Source: Zhengitettix transpicula (Eukaryota > Arthropoda > Insecta > Orthoptera > Tetrigidae). Taken from it: DNA of 64,000 nt. The stretch lies in NCBI GenBank assembly GCA_037074705.1, contig JAYJMR010000018.1, positions 285,696 through 349,695 of the forward strand, in the 5' to 3' direction. Below the pieces are notes generated by a model. That model was not told the DNA's origin. It searched no databases and worked only from the letters and a program-made list of their open reading frames with translations. The position numbers and the translations under genes are program-made. Below are positions 6,675 through 15,784 of the stretch, piece after piece. The stretch's first letter is position 1; the number at the start of each line of letters is the position of its first letter.

Positions 6675-9600
6675 TGGCAGAACACAACATAGAAGAAATC
6701 ACGAAGACTTTCTACGAAAGTACAAACTCAATCGCCCGAATAGATGACATCCTACTTATCAGATTTCCGCCCCTAAACCACGCTGAATGCACGGAGGACG
6801 GCTGCCAGCGTGCATTCAAGGCCGCCAATTGGGCCACGACTAAACAGTCACTAAAAAGGCACTTAAACAGAGAGCATAACGTTATGACCACAAAAGACGT
6901 TAACATATGCAAGACGTGTGGGAAACAACTTGGACTTAGGCCCACAGCACATGCGTGTCCAGGCGCAGTACAGGACACGAGCACCACACAAGGAAATCCA
7001 ACCCCACATGAGACAGCAGAATTCCTATGTGATAGATGCCCGGAGTCATTTACCACAAGGAGAGGCCTGCAAAACCATATTGCCGCCCACGTCATGCGAT
7101 CCCTCAAGGAAAGCCGCCAGTCCCACAACCCACTGCCGACCCACCAGCCACCCCCGGTCCATCACAAGGCCTCCCTTCAAGCGGAGGAACCTAACCCTGA
7201 GCCAGCCCCGCCTGACAGTGGAGACGATGATGACGAAGAAGAAGAATTAAGCCAAGTCCAATCACACCGAAGAATACTTAGAACTCTACTATCAGAGGAC
7301 GCAAGCCAAGAAAAATGGTCACTATTCTCGGACGTCCTGGAATCAGTGACCAAAAAAGTACAAGAGGCTGTAAACCTACCGCAGCCCACAAACACGCCAA
7401 GGAAAGTGAGACAAGCAGACATAACCGACTGCGAGTTCATCCAAAAATTATACAGGCGAAACAGACGCCGAGCAGTCAGACTCATCCTGGAAGGCGAAGG
7501 CCAGAAATGCCCCCTAGAGGCCGAAACAGTTAAGAGGCATTTTAGCGAAACATGGAGCCGGACGTCATGTGACAGCGAGATATTCGCCGACGAACACCCA
7601 CAGCCGCGAAGCCCGGTAATGACAGGAGGATTTTCAGCCAAAGAAGTGGAAAATAAACTGAAACGATGCGAAAACACCGCCCCAGGAGATGACAGGCTGT
7701 CATACAGCCATTGGCGATCGGTCGACCCAGAGGGCAAACTCCTGGCAATAATATTTAACATCTGCGCGAAATACAGGAAAATCCCGCAAGCCTGGAAATT
7801 GGCCAGGACTGTATTAATTCACAAAAACGGAAATCCTAACGAAGTCACTAACTACAGGCCTATCTCGCTGCTAAGGACTGTATATAAATTATACGCGGGC
7901 CTATTAACCAACAGAATCAAAGCCTGGGTCACGAAGCACGCGGTCCTCTCACATTCGCAGAAAGGGTTCCTCCCGTACGACGGCGTGTTTGAACACCACT
8001 ATGCCCTAACCAACTACCTGGAAACAGCAAAGAGAACACATTCAGACATCTGCATTGCATGGTTAGACATATGCAATGCATTCGGCACCATCCCCCATGA
8101 GGCGATCACTGCTGCCCTTCGGCACGGGCACGCGGGAGAAGAAATCACGGCGATAATTAACGACATCTATACAGACAGCACTACCACCATAGTCCTCGAA
8201 GACGGCGAAACGGAACCCATACCTGTCCAATCAGGGGTGAGGCAGGGGTGCCCTCTAAGTGGGATGCTCTTTAACCTAGCGGTAAACCCGCTCCTACAAA
8301 AGGCCGAACAAGATCAAAATGCGGCGGCACACGCCGTTCTAGCGTTTGCAGACGACATCTGCCTAATTGCCAAGGACCCCTGCACACTCCAAAACCGGAT
8401 AAACTCAATAACAACAGCGGCAAAAACAATAAACCTAAAGTTTAACGCCCACAAATGCAGAGCAATGCACTTCAGCGGAGCTAGCCCAGTAGGCTGTCGG
8501 GCGACGAATATCACACTGGAAGGAGAAAACATAAGCACAGTCAACTCCCATGAACCAGTTACCTTCCTTGGAAAACCCTTTGGGCACAACATTATATCCG
8601 ACTGGTCGACACTGCGGAATTACATAGAAACGGCAGAGGCGATTCTAACATCCAGCCTCGCCCCATGGCAACGTCTCGACGCCATAAAATCGTTCTTTTT
8701 CCCCATAACCCAATTCGCCCTGAGGACTGGCGCATTAACAAAGGGCGATTGGAAAAAACTAGATAACCACATACGCCCTCTGATAAAACGCACGTTAAAC
8801 GTTCCGTCCCGCGCCTCAAATCATTACATCTACGGGTCTAGGCAATCCGGCTGCCTAGGAATTCCAGAGTCCGGAATTGATTGTGACATAATGGCGGTCG
8901 ACGGGGCCTACAAGCTCTTAACATCCCCCGACCCCGTCATTAGGTCACTGGCAATCGAAGACCTCAAGAACACAATAAAAGACAGAACGGGGCAAGATGC
9001 AAGCGACCGGACAACAGACTCGTACTTGAACGGAGCACAAGACGGAATATTCAGGGATACAACGAACAAAAGAAAAAACACATGGACCCGGGCGAGAACG
9101 GCAACTAGGTTCCTCAAATGTGAATGGGCAACCGGACCTGACATTCGGATCACGATAGAAAACATCGTCCTCTACAGCAGACACAGGAACCTAGTTTGCC
9201 GGACCCTCCGGAATGCACACCAAGCGCGACATATAAGAACTCTACATGAGGCCCCACACCAGGGGAAAGTGTGCGAAACCATCGCTCTTAGCCGCACGAG
9301 CAGCCACTTTCTCCTAACAGGCAGATACACCAGGTTCGCCGACTGGCGCTTTATTCACCGGGCGAGGCTAGGACTTGTCCCACTAAACGGATACCGGTTT
9401 AACGAAGGCCCAAAGACATGCCGGCGCTGTAATATTAGGGATGAAACACTACCGCACGTAACGAACCACTGCCCGGCGCATAACAGAGCTATCCTCCTGC
9501 GACACAACGCCATAGTGGAAAGGATCAAAGCAGCGGCAACCGGTAAAATCCGGTTAATCGCTGAAAATAGACCGGTGGCTGAAGGCAGCCTATTACGACC

Positions 9601-9934
9601 TGACCTCCTTCTAGTTAAACAGCGAACGGCGTTCATCGTAGACGTCACGATTGTGTTTGAAAACCACCCAAGCGCTTTCGATGACGCAAGGGCACGGAAG
9701 GAGGAAAGGTACAAGGACCTCAAACAAAGCCTCGGCAGAACATATGACAAGGTGGAAATAATCCCCTTTATTGTTGGTGCACTAGGGTCATGGGACCCGA
9801 AAAATGATACGTTCCTGCGAGAGTTATGCTCCAGGAAATACGGAAAACTATTGTCTATTTTATGTGTGTCAGACTGCATACGTTGGTCAAGAGACATATA
9901 CGCCGAACACCTGTCGGGCGTTCGGCAATACTGA
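6674..9934 (+). CDS. Retrotransposon ORF2: reverse transcriptase with restriction-like endonuclease, lineage 1
   Basis: A 1,086-residue enzyme for target-primed reverse transcription: it would bind and nick U2 DNA and copy the element RNA from the nick. The N-terminus has zinc fingers: C39/C44/H63/H68, a CCHC-like C79/C82/H93/C95, and a classical C2H2 at C119/C122/H135/H139, presumably reading the U2 target. An acidic linker (181-191) follows. The RT domain spans roughly 330-640, with motif A Asp465 in IAWLDICNAF, motif B SGVRQGCPLSG at 520-530, and motif C FADD with Asp560/Asp561. Near the C-terminus a CX2CX8HX4C cluster (C916, C919, H928, C933) precedes the endonuclease signature RPD-X12-D (Asp977, Asp990). 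All catalytic positions are present. The ATG overlaps the ORF1 stop by one base, suggesting termination-reinitiation. A restriction-like rather than AP endonuclease places it with R2/NeSL/Utopia elements. Confidence 0.95.
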   Translation: MAEHNIEEITKTFYESTNSIARIDDILLIRFPPLNHAECTEDGCQRAFKAANWATTKQSLKRHLNREHNVMTTKDVNICKTCGKQLGLRPTAHACPGAVQDTSTTQGNPTPHETAEFLCDRCPESFTTRRGLQNHIAAHVMRSLKESRQSHNPLPTHQPPPVHHKASLQAEEPNPEPAPPDSGDDDDEEEELSQVQSHRRILRTLLSEDASQEKWSLFSDVLESVTKKVQEAVNLPQPTNTPRKVRQADITDCEFIQKLYRRNRRRAVRLILEGEGQKCPLEAETVKRHFSETWSRTSCDSEIFADEHPQPRSPVMTGGFSAKEVENKLKRCENTAPGDDRLSYSHWRSVDPEGKLLAIIFNICAKYRKIPQAWKLARTVLIHKNGNPNEVTNYRPISLLRTVYKLYAGLLTNRIKAWVTKHAVLSHSQKGFLPYDGVFEHHYALTNYLETAKRTHSDICIAWLDICNAFGTIPHEAITAALRHGHAGEEITAIINDIYTDSTTTIVLEDGETEPIPVQSGVRQGCPLSGMLFNLAVNPLLQKAEQDQNAAAHAVLAFADDICLIAKDPCTLQNRINSITTAAKTINLKFNAHKCRAMHFSGASPVGCRATNITLEGENISTVNSHEPVTFLGKPFGHNIISDWSTLRNYIETAEAILTSSLAPWQRLDAIKSFFFPITQFALRTGALTKGDWKKLDNHIRPLIKRTLNVPSRASNHYIYGSRQSGCLGIPESGIDCDIMAVDGAYKLLTSPDPVIRSLAIEDLKNTIKDRTGQDASDRTTDSYLNGAQDGIFRDTTNKRKNTWTRARTATRFLKCEWATGPDIRITIENIVLYSRHRNLVCRTLRNAHQARHIRTLHEAPHQGKVCETIALSRTSSHFLLTGRYTRFADWRFIHRARLGLVPLNGYRFNEGPKTCRRCNIRDETLPHVTNHCPAHNRAILLRHNAIVERIKAAATGKIRLIAENRPVAEGSLLRPDLLLVKQRTAFIVDVTIVFENHPSAFDDARARKEERYKDLKQSLGRTYDKVEIIPFIVGALGSWDPKNDTFLRELCSRKYGKLLSILCVSDCIRWSRDIYAEHLSGVRQY

Positions 9935-10064
9935 CAGAGGCATCATGGCCCTTAAAATTTCACAATTACGATTTTAACGGTATTATTAGTTTGTAGTAGA
10001 AGCTGAAGTACATACCGATTGATAGTTTTAAGCCTGTTCATTAACATATTTTATAACCTGTTGT
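9935..10064 (+). other. Retrotransposon 3' UTR, lineage 1 (130 nt, no poly(A))
   Basis: Short 3' UTR ending CCTGTTGT directly against U2 nt 39. In restriction-like-endonuclease elements the 3' UTR is normally what ORF2 recognises for priming. Compared with the lineage 2 3' UTR only short pieces are shared: GATTTTAAC near 9971 and GATAGTTTTAA near 10021, plus the terminal GTTG. There is no AATAAA signal close to the end, so 3'-end formation presumably relies on downstream U2 sequence. Confidence 0.75.
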
Positions 10065-10215
10065 ATCTGTTCTTATCAGCTTAATATCTGATACGTGGTG
10101 CATCGCACCACCAGAATATTAAACTCATTTTTGGAAAATGACGGAGTGTTAGGAGCTTGCTCCACATCTGTCACGGGTTGGCCCGGCTTTGCAGTATCGC
10201 CGGGATCGGCCCACC
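10065..10215 (+). pseudogene. U2: U2 snRNA 3' fragment (nt 39-189), unit B
   Basis: The remaining 151 nt of U2, starting ATCTGTTCTTATC and matching the intact gene through stem-loop IV and CCCACC. It still has the Sm site and the downstream 3' box (10232-10240) but no promoter of its own and no 5' domain. It could only be transcribed as the tail of a retrotransposon read-through RNA, where its 3' box might help define the end. Confidence 0.95.
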
Positions 10216-10809
10216 TTATTGAAATTCAAACAAAGAAAGAAGTTTAACATTCTGACGTATCAAATATTGAGTTGGAAGGCAGGTAAATTTTGAAATAACT
10301 GCGATTTCGCATCCAGTACAGGATTCACCTCTCTCGGCAATCATCTTCTCGCAGGCAGGACCGGGCACCAGCGAGTACAAGTAATTTTCCGGGAGAAGCC
10401 GTTGTCCGTGGCCACCAGCTGGACCACGCTCCCTATATATCTTTTGTATTTCGCGAACGTCGTCGTCGCCGCCGCACGCAAGTACGATAGGATAACGCGC
10501 CTTTTACGAATATGTATCTGATACATATGTATTCAAAACATCGTACTTTTTCCGCTCATTTCTTTCGGCTCAAAGGAAGTGTAATTAATATTCGTTGTTG
10601 ACGGAAACTGCGTAGCTATATTGAAAACAGGGGTTCGTTGCCGTTAAAGCCTCTTTTAATTCTGTCACTTTCCCATAAATCTATCTCGGTTTTATTATAA
10701 TTTAGACGTAAAATACCGACGTCTGGATTTCGATATACATTTATAAACAATGTATGCAATATACGTTTATTCCACCTAGCAGAGCGCCTCTTGGGCGGCC
10801 ATCGCAAAA
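10216..10809 (+). other. U2 downstream spacer, unit B (594 bp, no gene)
   Basis: Equivalent to the unit A downstream spacer but 8 bp shorter: one ACGCACGC step is missing from the CGCCGCCGCACGCA run near 10470-10480. It keeps the 3' box and the segment related to the satellite head. No convincing coding sequence. Confidence 0.8.
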
Positions 10810-10993
10810 CACGACTGCCCGTTGTAATCTACGAACGTCTTCCTCGCCGCCGCACGCACGCAGCATAGCTGTTGCAAGCGAACATTAGTAAAAACTTACA
10901 AATTAATATTCCGCGGATCGAATTATTTTATAATTTTAATTTCTTCTCTACTAAAGTTTCTTTACATGTATATATATATACACTCTTCTGTGA

Positions 10994-11042
<49 letters not shown>

Positions 11043-11225
11043 ACGACTGCCCGTTGTAATCTACGAACGTCTTCCTCGCCGCCGCACGCACGCAGCATAG
11101 CTGTTGCAAGCGAACATTAGTAAAAACTTACAAATTAATATTCCGCGGATCGAATTATTTTATAATTTTAATTTCTTCTCTACTAAAGTTTCTTTACATG
11201 TATATATATATACACTCTTCTGTGA

Positions 11226-11277
<52 letters not shown>

Positions 11278-11460
11278 ACGACTGCCCGTTGTAATCTACG
11301 AACGTCTTCCTCGCCGCCGCACGCACGCAGCATAGCTGTTGCAAGCGAACATTAGTAAAAACTTACAAATTAATATTCCGCGGATCGAATTATTTTATAA
11401 TTTTAATTTCTTCTCTACTAAAGTTTCTTTACATGTATATATATATACACTCTTCTGTGA

Positions 11461-11510
<50 letters not shown>

Positions 11511-11693
11511 ACGACTGCCCGTTGTAATCTACGAACGTCTTCCTCGCCGCCGCACGCACGCAGCATAGCTGTTGCAAGCGAACATTAGTAAAAACTTACA
11601 AATTAATATTCCGCGGATCGAATTATTTTATAATTTTAATTTCTTCTCTACTAAAGTTTCTTTACATGTATATATATATACACTCTTCTGTGA

Positions 11694-11739
<46 letters not shown>

Positions 11740-11922
11740 ACGACTGCCCGTTGTAATCTACGAACGTCTTCCTCGCCGCCGCACGCACGCAGCATAGCTG
11801 TTGCAAGCGAACATTAGTAAAAACTTACAAATTAATATTCCGCGGATCGAATTATTTTATAATTTAAATTTCTTCTCTACTAAAGTTTCTTTACATGTAT
11901 ATATATATACACTCTTCTGTGA

Positions 11923-11959
<37 letters not shown>

Positions 11960-12142
11960 ACGACTGCCCGTTGTAATCTACGAACGTCTTCCTCGCCGCC
12001 GCACGCACGCAGCATAGCTGTTGCAAGCGAACATTAGTAAAAACTTACAAATTAATATTCCGCGGATCGAATTATTTTATAATTTTAATTTCTTCTCTAC
12101 TAAAGTTTCTTTACATGTATATATATATACACTCTTCTGTGA

Positions 12143-12183
<41 letters not shown>

Positions 12184-12368
12184 ACGACTGCCCGTTGTAA
12201 TCTACGAACGTCTTCCTCGCCGCCGCACGCACGCAGCATAGCTGTTGCAAGCGAACATTAGTAAAAACTTACAAATTAATATTCCGCGGATCGAATTATT
12301 TTATAATTTTAATTTCTTCTCTACTAAAGTTTCTTTACATGTATATATATATATACACTCTTCTGTGA

Positions 12369-12412
<44 letters not shown>

Positions 12413-12595
12413 ACGACTGCCCGTTGTAATCTACGAACGTCTTCCTCGCCGCCGCACGCACGCAGCATAGCTGTTGCAAGCGAACATTAGTAAAAACTTA
12501 CAAATTAATATTCCGCGGATCGAATTATTTTATAATTTTAATTTCTTCTCTACTAAAGTTTCTTTACATGTATATATATATACACTCTTCTGTGA

Positions 12596-12641
<46 letters not shown>

Positions 12642-12824
12642 ACGACTGCCCGTTGTAATCTACGAACGTCTTCCTCGCCGCCGCACGCACGCAGCATAGC
12701 TGTTGCAAGCGAACATTAGTAAAAACTTACAAATTAATATTCCGCGGATCGAATTATTTTATAATTTTAATTTCTTCTCTACTAAAGTTTCTTTACATGT
12801 ATATATATATACACTCTTCTGTGA

Positions 12825-12864
<40 letters not shown>
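10810..12864 (+). repeat. Tandem array 3 of the A-tract satellite (9 monomers)
   Basis: Nine monomers between units B and C. The fifth carries ATTTAAATTT in place of ATTTTAATTT (about 11862-11872) and an A tract of only about 31 nt. Another has one extra TA step in the TATATA stretch near 12343-12356. The ATTTAAATTT variant with a shortened A tract recurs in array 4 (about 21155), so the two arrays descend from a common one. Confidence 0.97.
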
Positions 12865-12867
<3 letters not shown>

Positions 12868-13452
12868 ACCATTTTTTTTTACTTCTATATATATTTAAAT
12901 AAATAAATATATATTTAAAAAATGGGGAAAATTTTTAAATGTCGCGTACATGTGAGCGCGTACTGTTTAAAGACAAATATTAACTTTGTTTACAAAGACC
13001 GCGTAACAATGGAAACGTCAACGTGAAAAATTGTAACCGTTATCAATTCCTTTTAATTCGCACCGAACTCTGACTGTCTATTCGTTTCTTAGACGACGTC
13101 ATTTCTTTTTTGCTCAATTTGACGGAACTCGTGTGTTTACGTGAGGAATTTAATTTTTTTCTCTTACATTTACGTATCACCCTGCAGCGAGTGCAGGTAA
13201 GTGCCGCTAGGTGGGGACGTACTGTAACAATAAAACTGTTGATACATTTCAAATATTTTTATCTTTGAAGCCAATTGTTTCCTTTCCCGCGATATTTAAG
13301 CATTCGACGGTTGACCTCACTTTCCGATCAGGATTTCAGGCGTTTCGCGGGGACCGCGTGTTTCGACGTATTGCCGCAGAAACATTTAACAATGCTCCCC
13401 GTTGATTACAATGGTGTCCGGAATAAAAGACCGTCCCGATCGAGGAATCTTT
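12865..13452 (+). other. U2 upstream spacer, unit C (588 bp)
   Basis: Same length as in units A and B but with the second haplotype: CTGACTGTCTATTCG, TTCTTTTTTGCTC and CAGGTAAGTG. It differs from unit D at a two-base patch near 13050 (TTCCTTTTAATT here, TTCCACTTAATT in D). The candidate promoter region is at about 13386-13430. No gene seen. Confidence 0.85.
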
Positions 13453-13490
13453 ATCGCTTCTCGGCCTTTTGGCTAAGATCAAAGTGTAGT
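13453..13490 (+). pseudogene. U2: U2 snRNA 5' fragment (nt 1-38), unit C
   Basis: First 38 nt of U2 ending GTGTAGT, followed by element sequence ACTTGG. Because the element begins with A, the U2 match extends by chance to nt 39. The insertion point is the same as in unit B and destroys the branch-point recognition hexamer. Confidence 0.95.
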
Positions 13491-14590
13491 ACTTGGTCTT
13501 TCCAACTGTTCTGAACATTCGCTATACCCATATCTATCCTTTTTCATTATCCGTGGCACAAGAGAACACATCTGTCTTATAGACAGTGGCGTACGTGTAC
13601 GAGCTTGAGTGTCGCACTTCCGCAGCAGGAGAGAACACTTTAACCGTTCTTTCGGTTAACGGCGCTCCTAGAGCGAGCTTAACTGCTGCACTTCCTCCAC
13701 CTTATTAATCCTCGCCAAACCTACCAAATTTCATACTCCTACCACCCACCGTTCTTGAATTATCCCGCCCTAAAATCTTACCTCTCACATTCCCCTTATC
13801 CAGGCCGGGCCATATAAGCCCTACCCCACTCCTCCAGTGTAAGTTGCACTAGAAGTCTAGTGTACTTACTACCCAACAACCTTATTGTTTCTCTTCACTT
13901 GTTGTGGCATTTTGCCTCGTTCTGTTGTGACTTTGTACTTTGGCGAATCAGCCAAAAACCACAAAGCTCACGTTTTTCGTTTTTCTTTAAACTTTGTTCC
14001 TTGTTTTTTCATTTCGTCTTGTTCCTTGGCGAATTAGCCAAGGCCGACAAGTCTTTGTCACGTAAGCAACTTGACTCCAGTGTAAGTCACACTGAAAGTC
14101 TAGTGTGCCTATTATCCAACAGCCCTATCGTTGCTGTTGACTTGTTGCATTCTGCTTTGCTTTGTTTTATCTTGTCTTTGTACTTTGGCGAATCAGCCAA
14201 AGATCACAAAGCTCACGACTTTCGTTTTTTACATCAATTTTGTCTATTGATTCTTGTTTCGTCTTGTTCCTTGGCTAATCAGCCAAGGCCGACAAGTCAT
14301 TGTCGCGTAAGCAACTTGCTTTACGCTTTACCCTTTTCCGGCGAGACCAAAGGCTAATAAAGGCCCTGATTGACAATCAGGAAACGCCGTCTGTCTGTGA
14401 CAGCTCTATTAGCAAGTCCGACCTCTCACGTCCCATCGTGGTCTCTGGGCAATTTCGCTAGTTCCACTAGCGATAGACAAGAGAGGAGGGCGAAAACCAC
14501 AAGTGTCGCGTGGGTGAAACCAGCCCTTCGGGGTCGTACTTGTGGTTGGGGATTTGTCAACCCCAAATCCTTTGAATCCACGTGTCGAAC
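13491..14590 (+). other. Retrotransposon leader (5' UTR), lineage 2 copy 1: 1,100 nt, ATG-free
   Basis: Same length as the lineage 1 leader and also without any ATG before ORF1. It retains the 5' multi-branch structure: GCAGCAG/CTGCTGC at 13622-13628 with 13683-13689, and TTAACCG/CGGTTAA at 13640-13659. It also keeps the tandem duplication (13832-14318) and the 10-bp stem AACCACAAGT/ACTTGTGGTT just before ORF1. Loops differ from lineage 1 (TTCTTT for TTTTTT; TTCCA for TTCA) while stems are kept. A 165-codon frame is open over 13860-14357 but has no ATG and runs across the repeat, so I treat it as non-coding. Confidence 0.8.
13832..14318 (+). repeat. Two-copy 243-bp tandem repeat in the leader, lineage 2 copy 1
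   Basis: Copies begin at CTCCAGTG 13832 and 14075. Hairpins are at 13939-13956 (TTTGGC/GCCAAA), 14024-14043 (CCTTGGC/GCCAAGG, loop GAATTA), 14183-14202 (CTTTGGC/GCCAAAG) and 14269-14288 (CCTTGGC/GCCAAGG, loop TAATCA). Relative to lineage 1 the last loop changed from GAATCA to TAATCA while the stem stayed intact. The duplication therefore predates the split of the two lineages. Confidence 0.87.
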
Positions 14591-15784
14591 ATGGAAGGGA
14601 CCGGCCGGTCGGCCAGCCCCAACACGAGCTCGGACGCCAGGGAAGACCCTGGAATGATCCCTCAACCAAAGGCTTCATTCGCGGCAATTGCTGCACGGAA
14701 CGCTCCTAAACTATCGCCAACAAGCAGTGTTGGATACGACAGACGGCGCGCGATAAAGTGCACCCCAGCAAACGAAAACCAGGCAATAACTGACGGAATA
14801 AAGAGGAGCTTTGCCACGTGTCTCTGCCGTAGTGCTGATGCAACTACGGCTGACATTACGGCAATCAGACAGGTGAACAATGAAATTCACGCCGTTCTAG
14901 CGACACCTTTATTAGTTGACAAACTAATAAAGAAATCGCCAATCAAAATAAATGACACTGACTTTACCATCACTCCGTTCGTGCCGAGGAACAAGAAAAT
15001 ATGGATATATAACCCATCAATCATGATAGACGCGGCAGCAATTAAATCCAAATTAACGGAACATTGCACCGTAGCTCACATAGGCGACATCCTAGACGAT
15101 TTTGGGTTTCAAACGGGCAAAATGTTCGGATATGTACAAGGGGACAAGATCCCTAGCGCAATATTCATAGGGAACATAAAAATAAACATAACGTACCAAG
15201 GCATGGAACGGAGATGCCGACTGTGCCAATCTCTAGACCACGCTGCTGGAGCCTGCCCTGAGAGGCAGTGCTTCAACTGCAAAGAAAAGGGTCACGTAAG
15301 TGAAGATTGCAAAATGGGGTGCAAGCGATGTGGGGCGAAAGACCACCGGGGAAAAGAGTGCCCGCAGGGCAAAATCGAAATTGATTCCAGGACAGAATTC
15401 CCGGAAATCACCCGCGCCAACAGTAAACCCAAGGGCGAACGGGAAACCCCTGCCCCAAATAGGGAGGATCCCGTATCCACGGAAGTAGCCCAGCCCGCAC
15501 CTATAAACGAGATTGACGAGAAAGACATTGATGAATTATTATCCCAACTCAATAACCCAGCAGTGCCCCCGGTAGACCAGGAGCAGGAAGCCATGGCTAC
15601 CGAGGAAACCGAAACATGCACCCAATCCAGCGAAAGCTCGTCAGACGATGGAGGAAGCAATATTCCTCCAAAAAGGAAAAGGAGGGCGAAGAAAGACAAA
15701 GCCCCACCAGCACCAAAGCCAACCGAGGCTCATAAAAAACTAAAGAGCATTGACCCATCCATGCCAACTATAAATAACTCATAA
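14591..15784 (+). CDS. Retrotransposon ORF1 protein (gag-like, zinc-knuckle), lineage 2 copy 1
   Basis: A 397-residue RNA-binding protein collinear with lineage 1 ORF1 and ungapped through the zinc-knuckle region. The start is the first ATG of the transcript at 14591 (AACATGG). The conserved central patch KIWIYNPSIMIDAA and FQTGKMFGYV is followed by three CX2CX4HX4C knuckles at ~209-222, 227-240 and 244-257. The C-terminal third is low-complexity and acidic (ETCTQSSESSSDDGGS) with a basic PPKRKRRAKKDKAPP stretch, a probable nuclear localisation signal. This tail is where the two lineages differ most. The stop overlaps the ORF2 ATG by one base (TAATG, 15782-15786). Confidence 0.92.
   Translation: MEGTGRSASPNTSSDAREDPGMIPQPKASFAAIAARNAPKLSPTSSVGYDRRRAIKCTPANENQAITDGIKRSFATCLCRSADATTADITAIRQVNNEIHAVLATPLLVDKLIKKSPIKINDTDFTITPFVPRNKKIWIYNPSIMIDAAAIKSKLTEHCTVAHIGDILDDFGFQTGKMFGYVQGDKIPSAIFIGNIKINITYQGMERRCRLCQSLDHAAGACPERQCFNCKEKGHVSEDCKMGCKRCGAKDHRGKECPQGKIEIDSRTEFPEITRANSKPKGERETPAPNREDPVSTEVAQPAPINEIDEKDIDELLSQLNNPAVPPVDQEQEAMATEETETCTQSSESSSDDGGSNIPPKRKRRAKKDKAPPAPKPTEAHKKLKSIDPSMPTINNS

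Larger units (their letters stand above)
4369..10064 (+). mobile_element. Utopia-like U2-targeted non-LTR retrotransposon, lineage 1 (full length)
   Basis: A 5,696-bp element inserted between U2 nt 38 and 39 in the same orientation as U2. The order is leader (1,100 nt), ORF1 (gag-like, three CCHC knuckles), ORF2 (zinc fingers, reverse transcriptase, CCHC, restriction-like endonuclease), 130-nt 3' UTR. There is no terminal repeat and no poly(A), and the two U2 pieces (38 + 151 nt) add up to exactly 189, so there is no target-site duplication or deletion beyond a 1-nt ambiguity at the 5' junction. A restriction-like endonuclease plus a U2 target fits the Utopia lineage (Kojima and Jurka 2015, from memory). 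Both frames are open, so the copy could be active. Its proteins clearly differ from those at 13491-19142. Confidence 0.93.

Noticed and set aside
5435..9897. Long minus-strand frames opposite ORF1 and ORF2 (up to 209 codons)
   Set aside because: They are shadows of the retrotransposon coding frames with no domain, and they follow the codon pattern of the plus strand.
4369..10064. Identification as Keno, the other U2-targeting LINE family
   Set aside because: Keno belongs to the Tx1/L1 group with an AP-type endonuclease. ORF2 here has no N-terminal AP endonuclease but has N-terminal zinc fingers and a C-terminal CCHC plus RPD-X12-D endonuclease, as in restriction-like-endonuclease elements.
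13860..14357. 165-codon frame in the lineage 2 leader (also at 23591-24088)
   Set aside because: It lacks any ATG, runs across the 243-bp tandem repeat, and is interrupted in the lineage 1 leader. Openness is probably chance in a T-rich leader.
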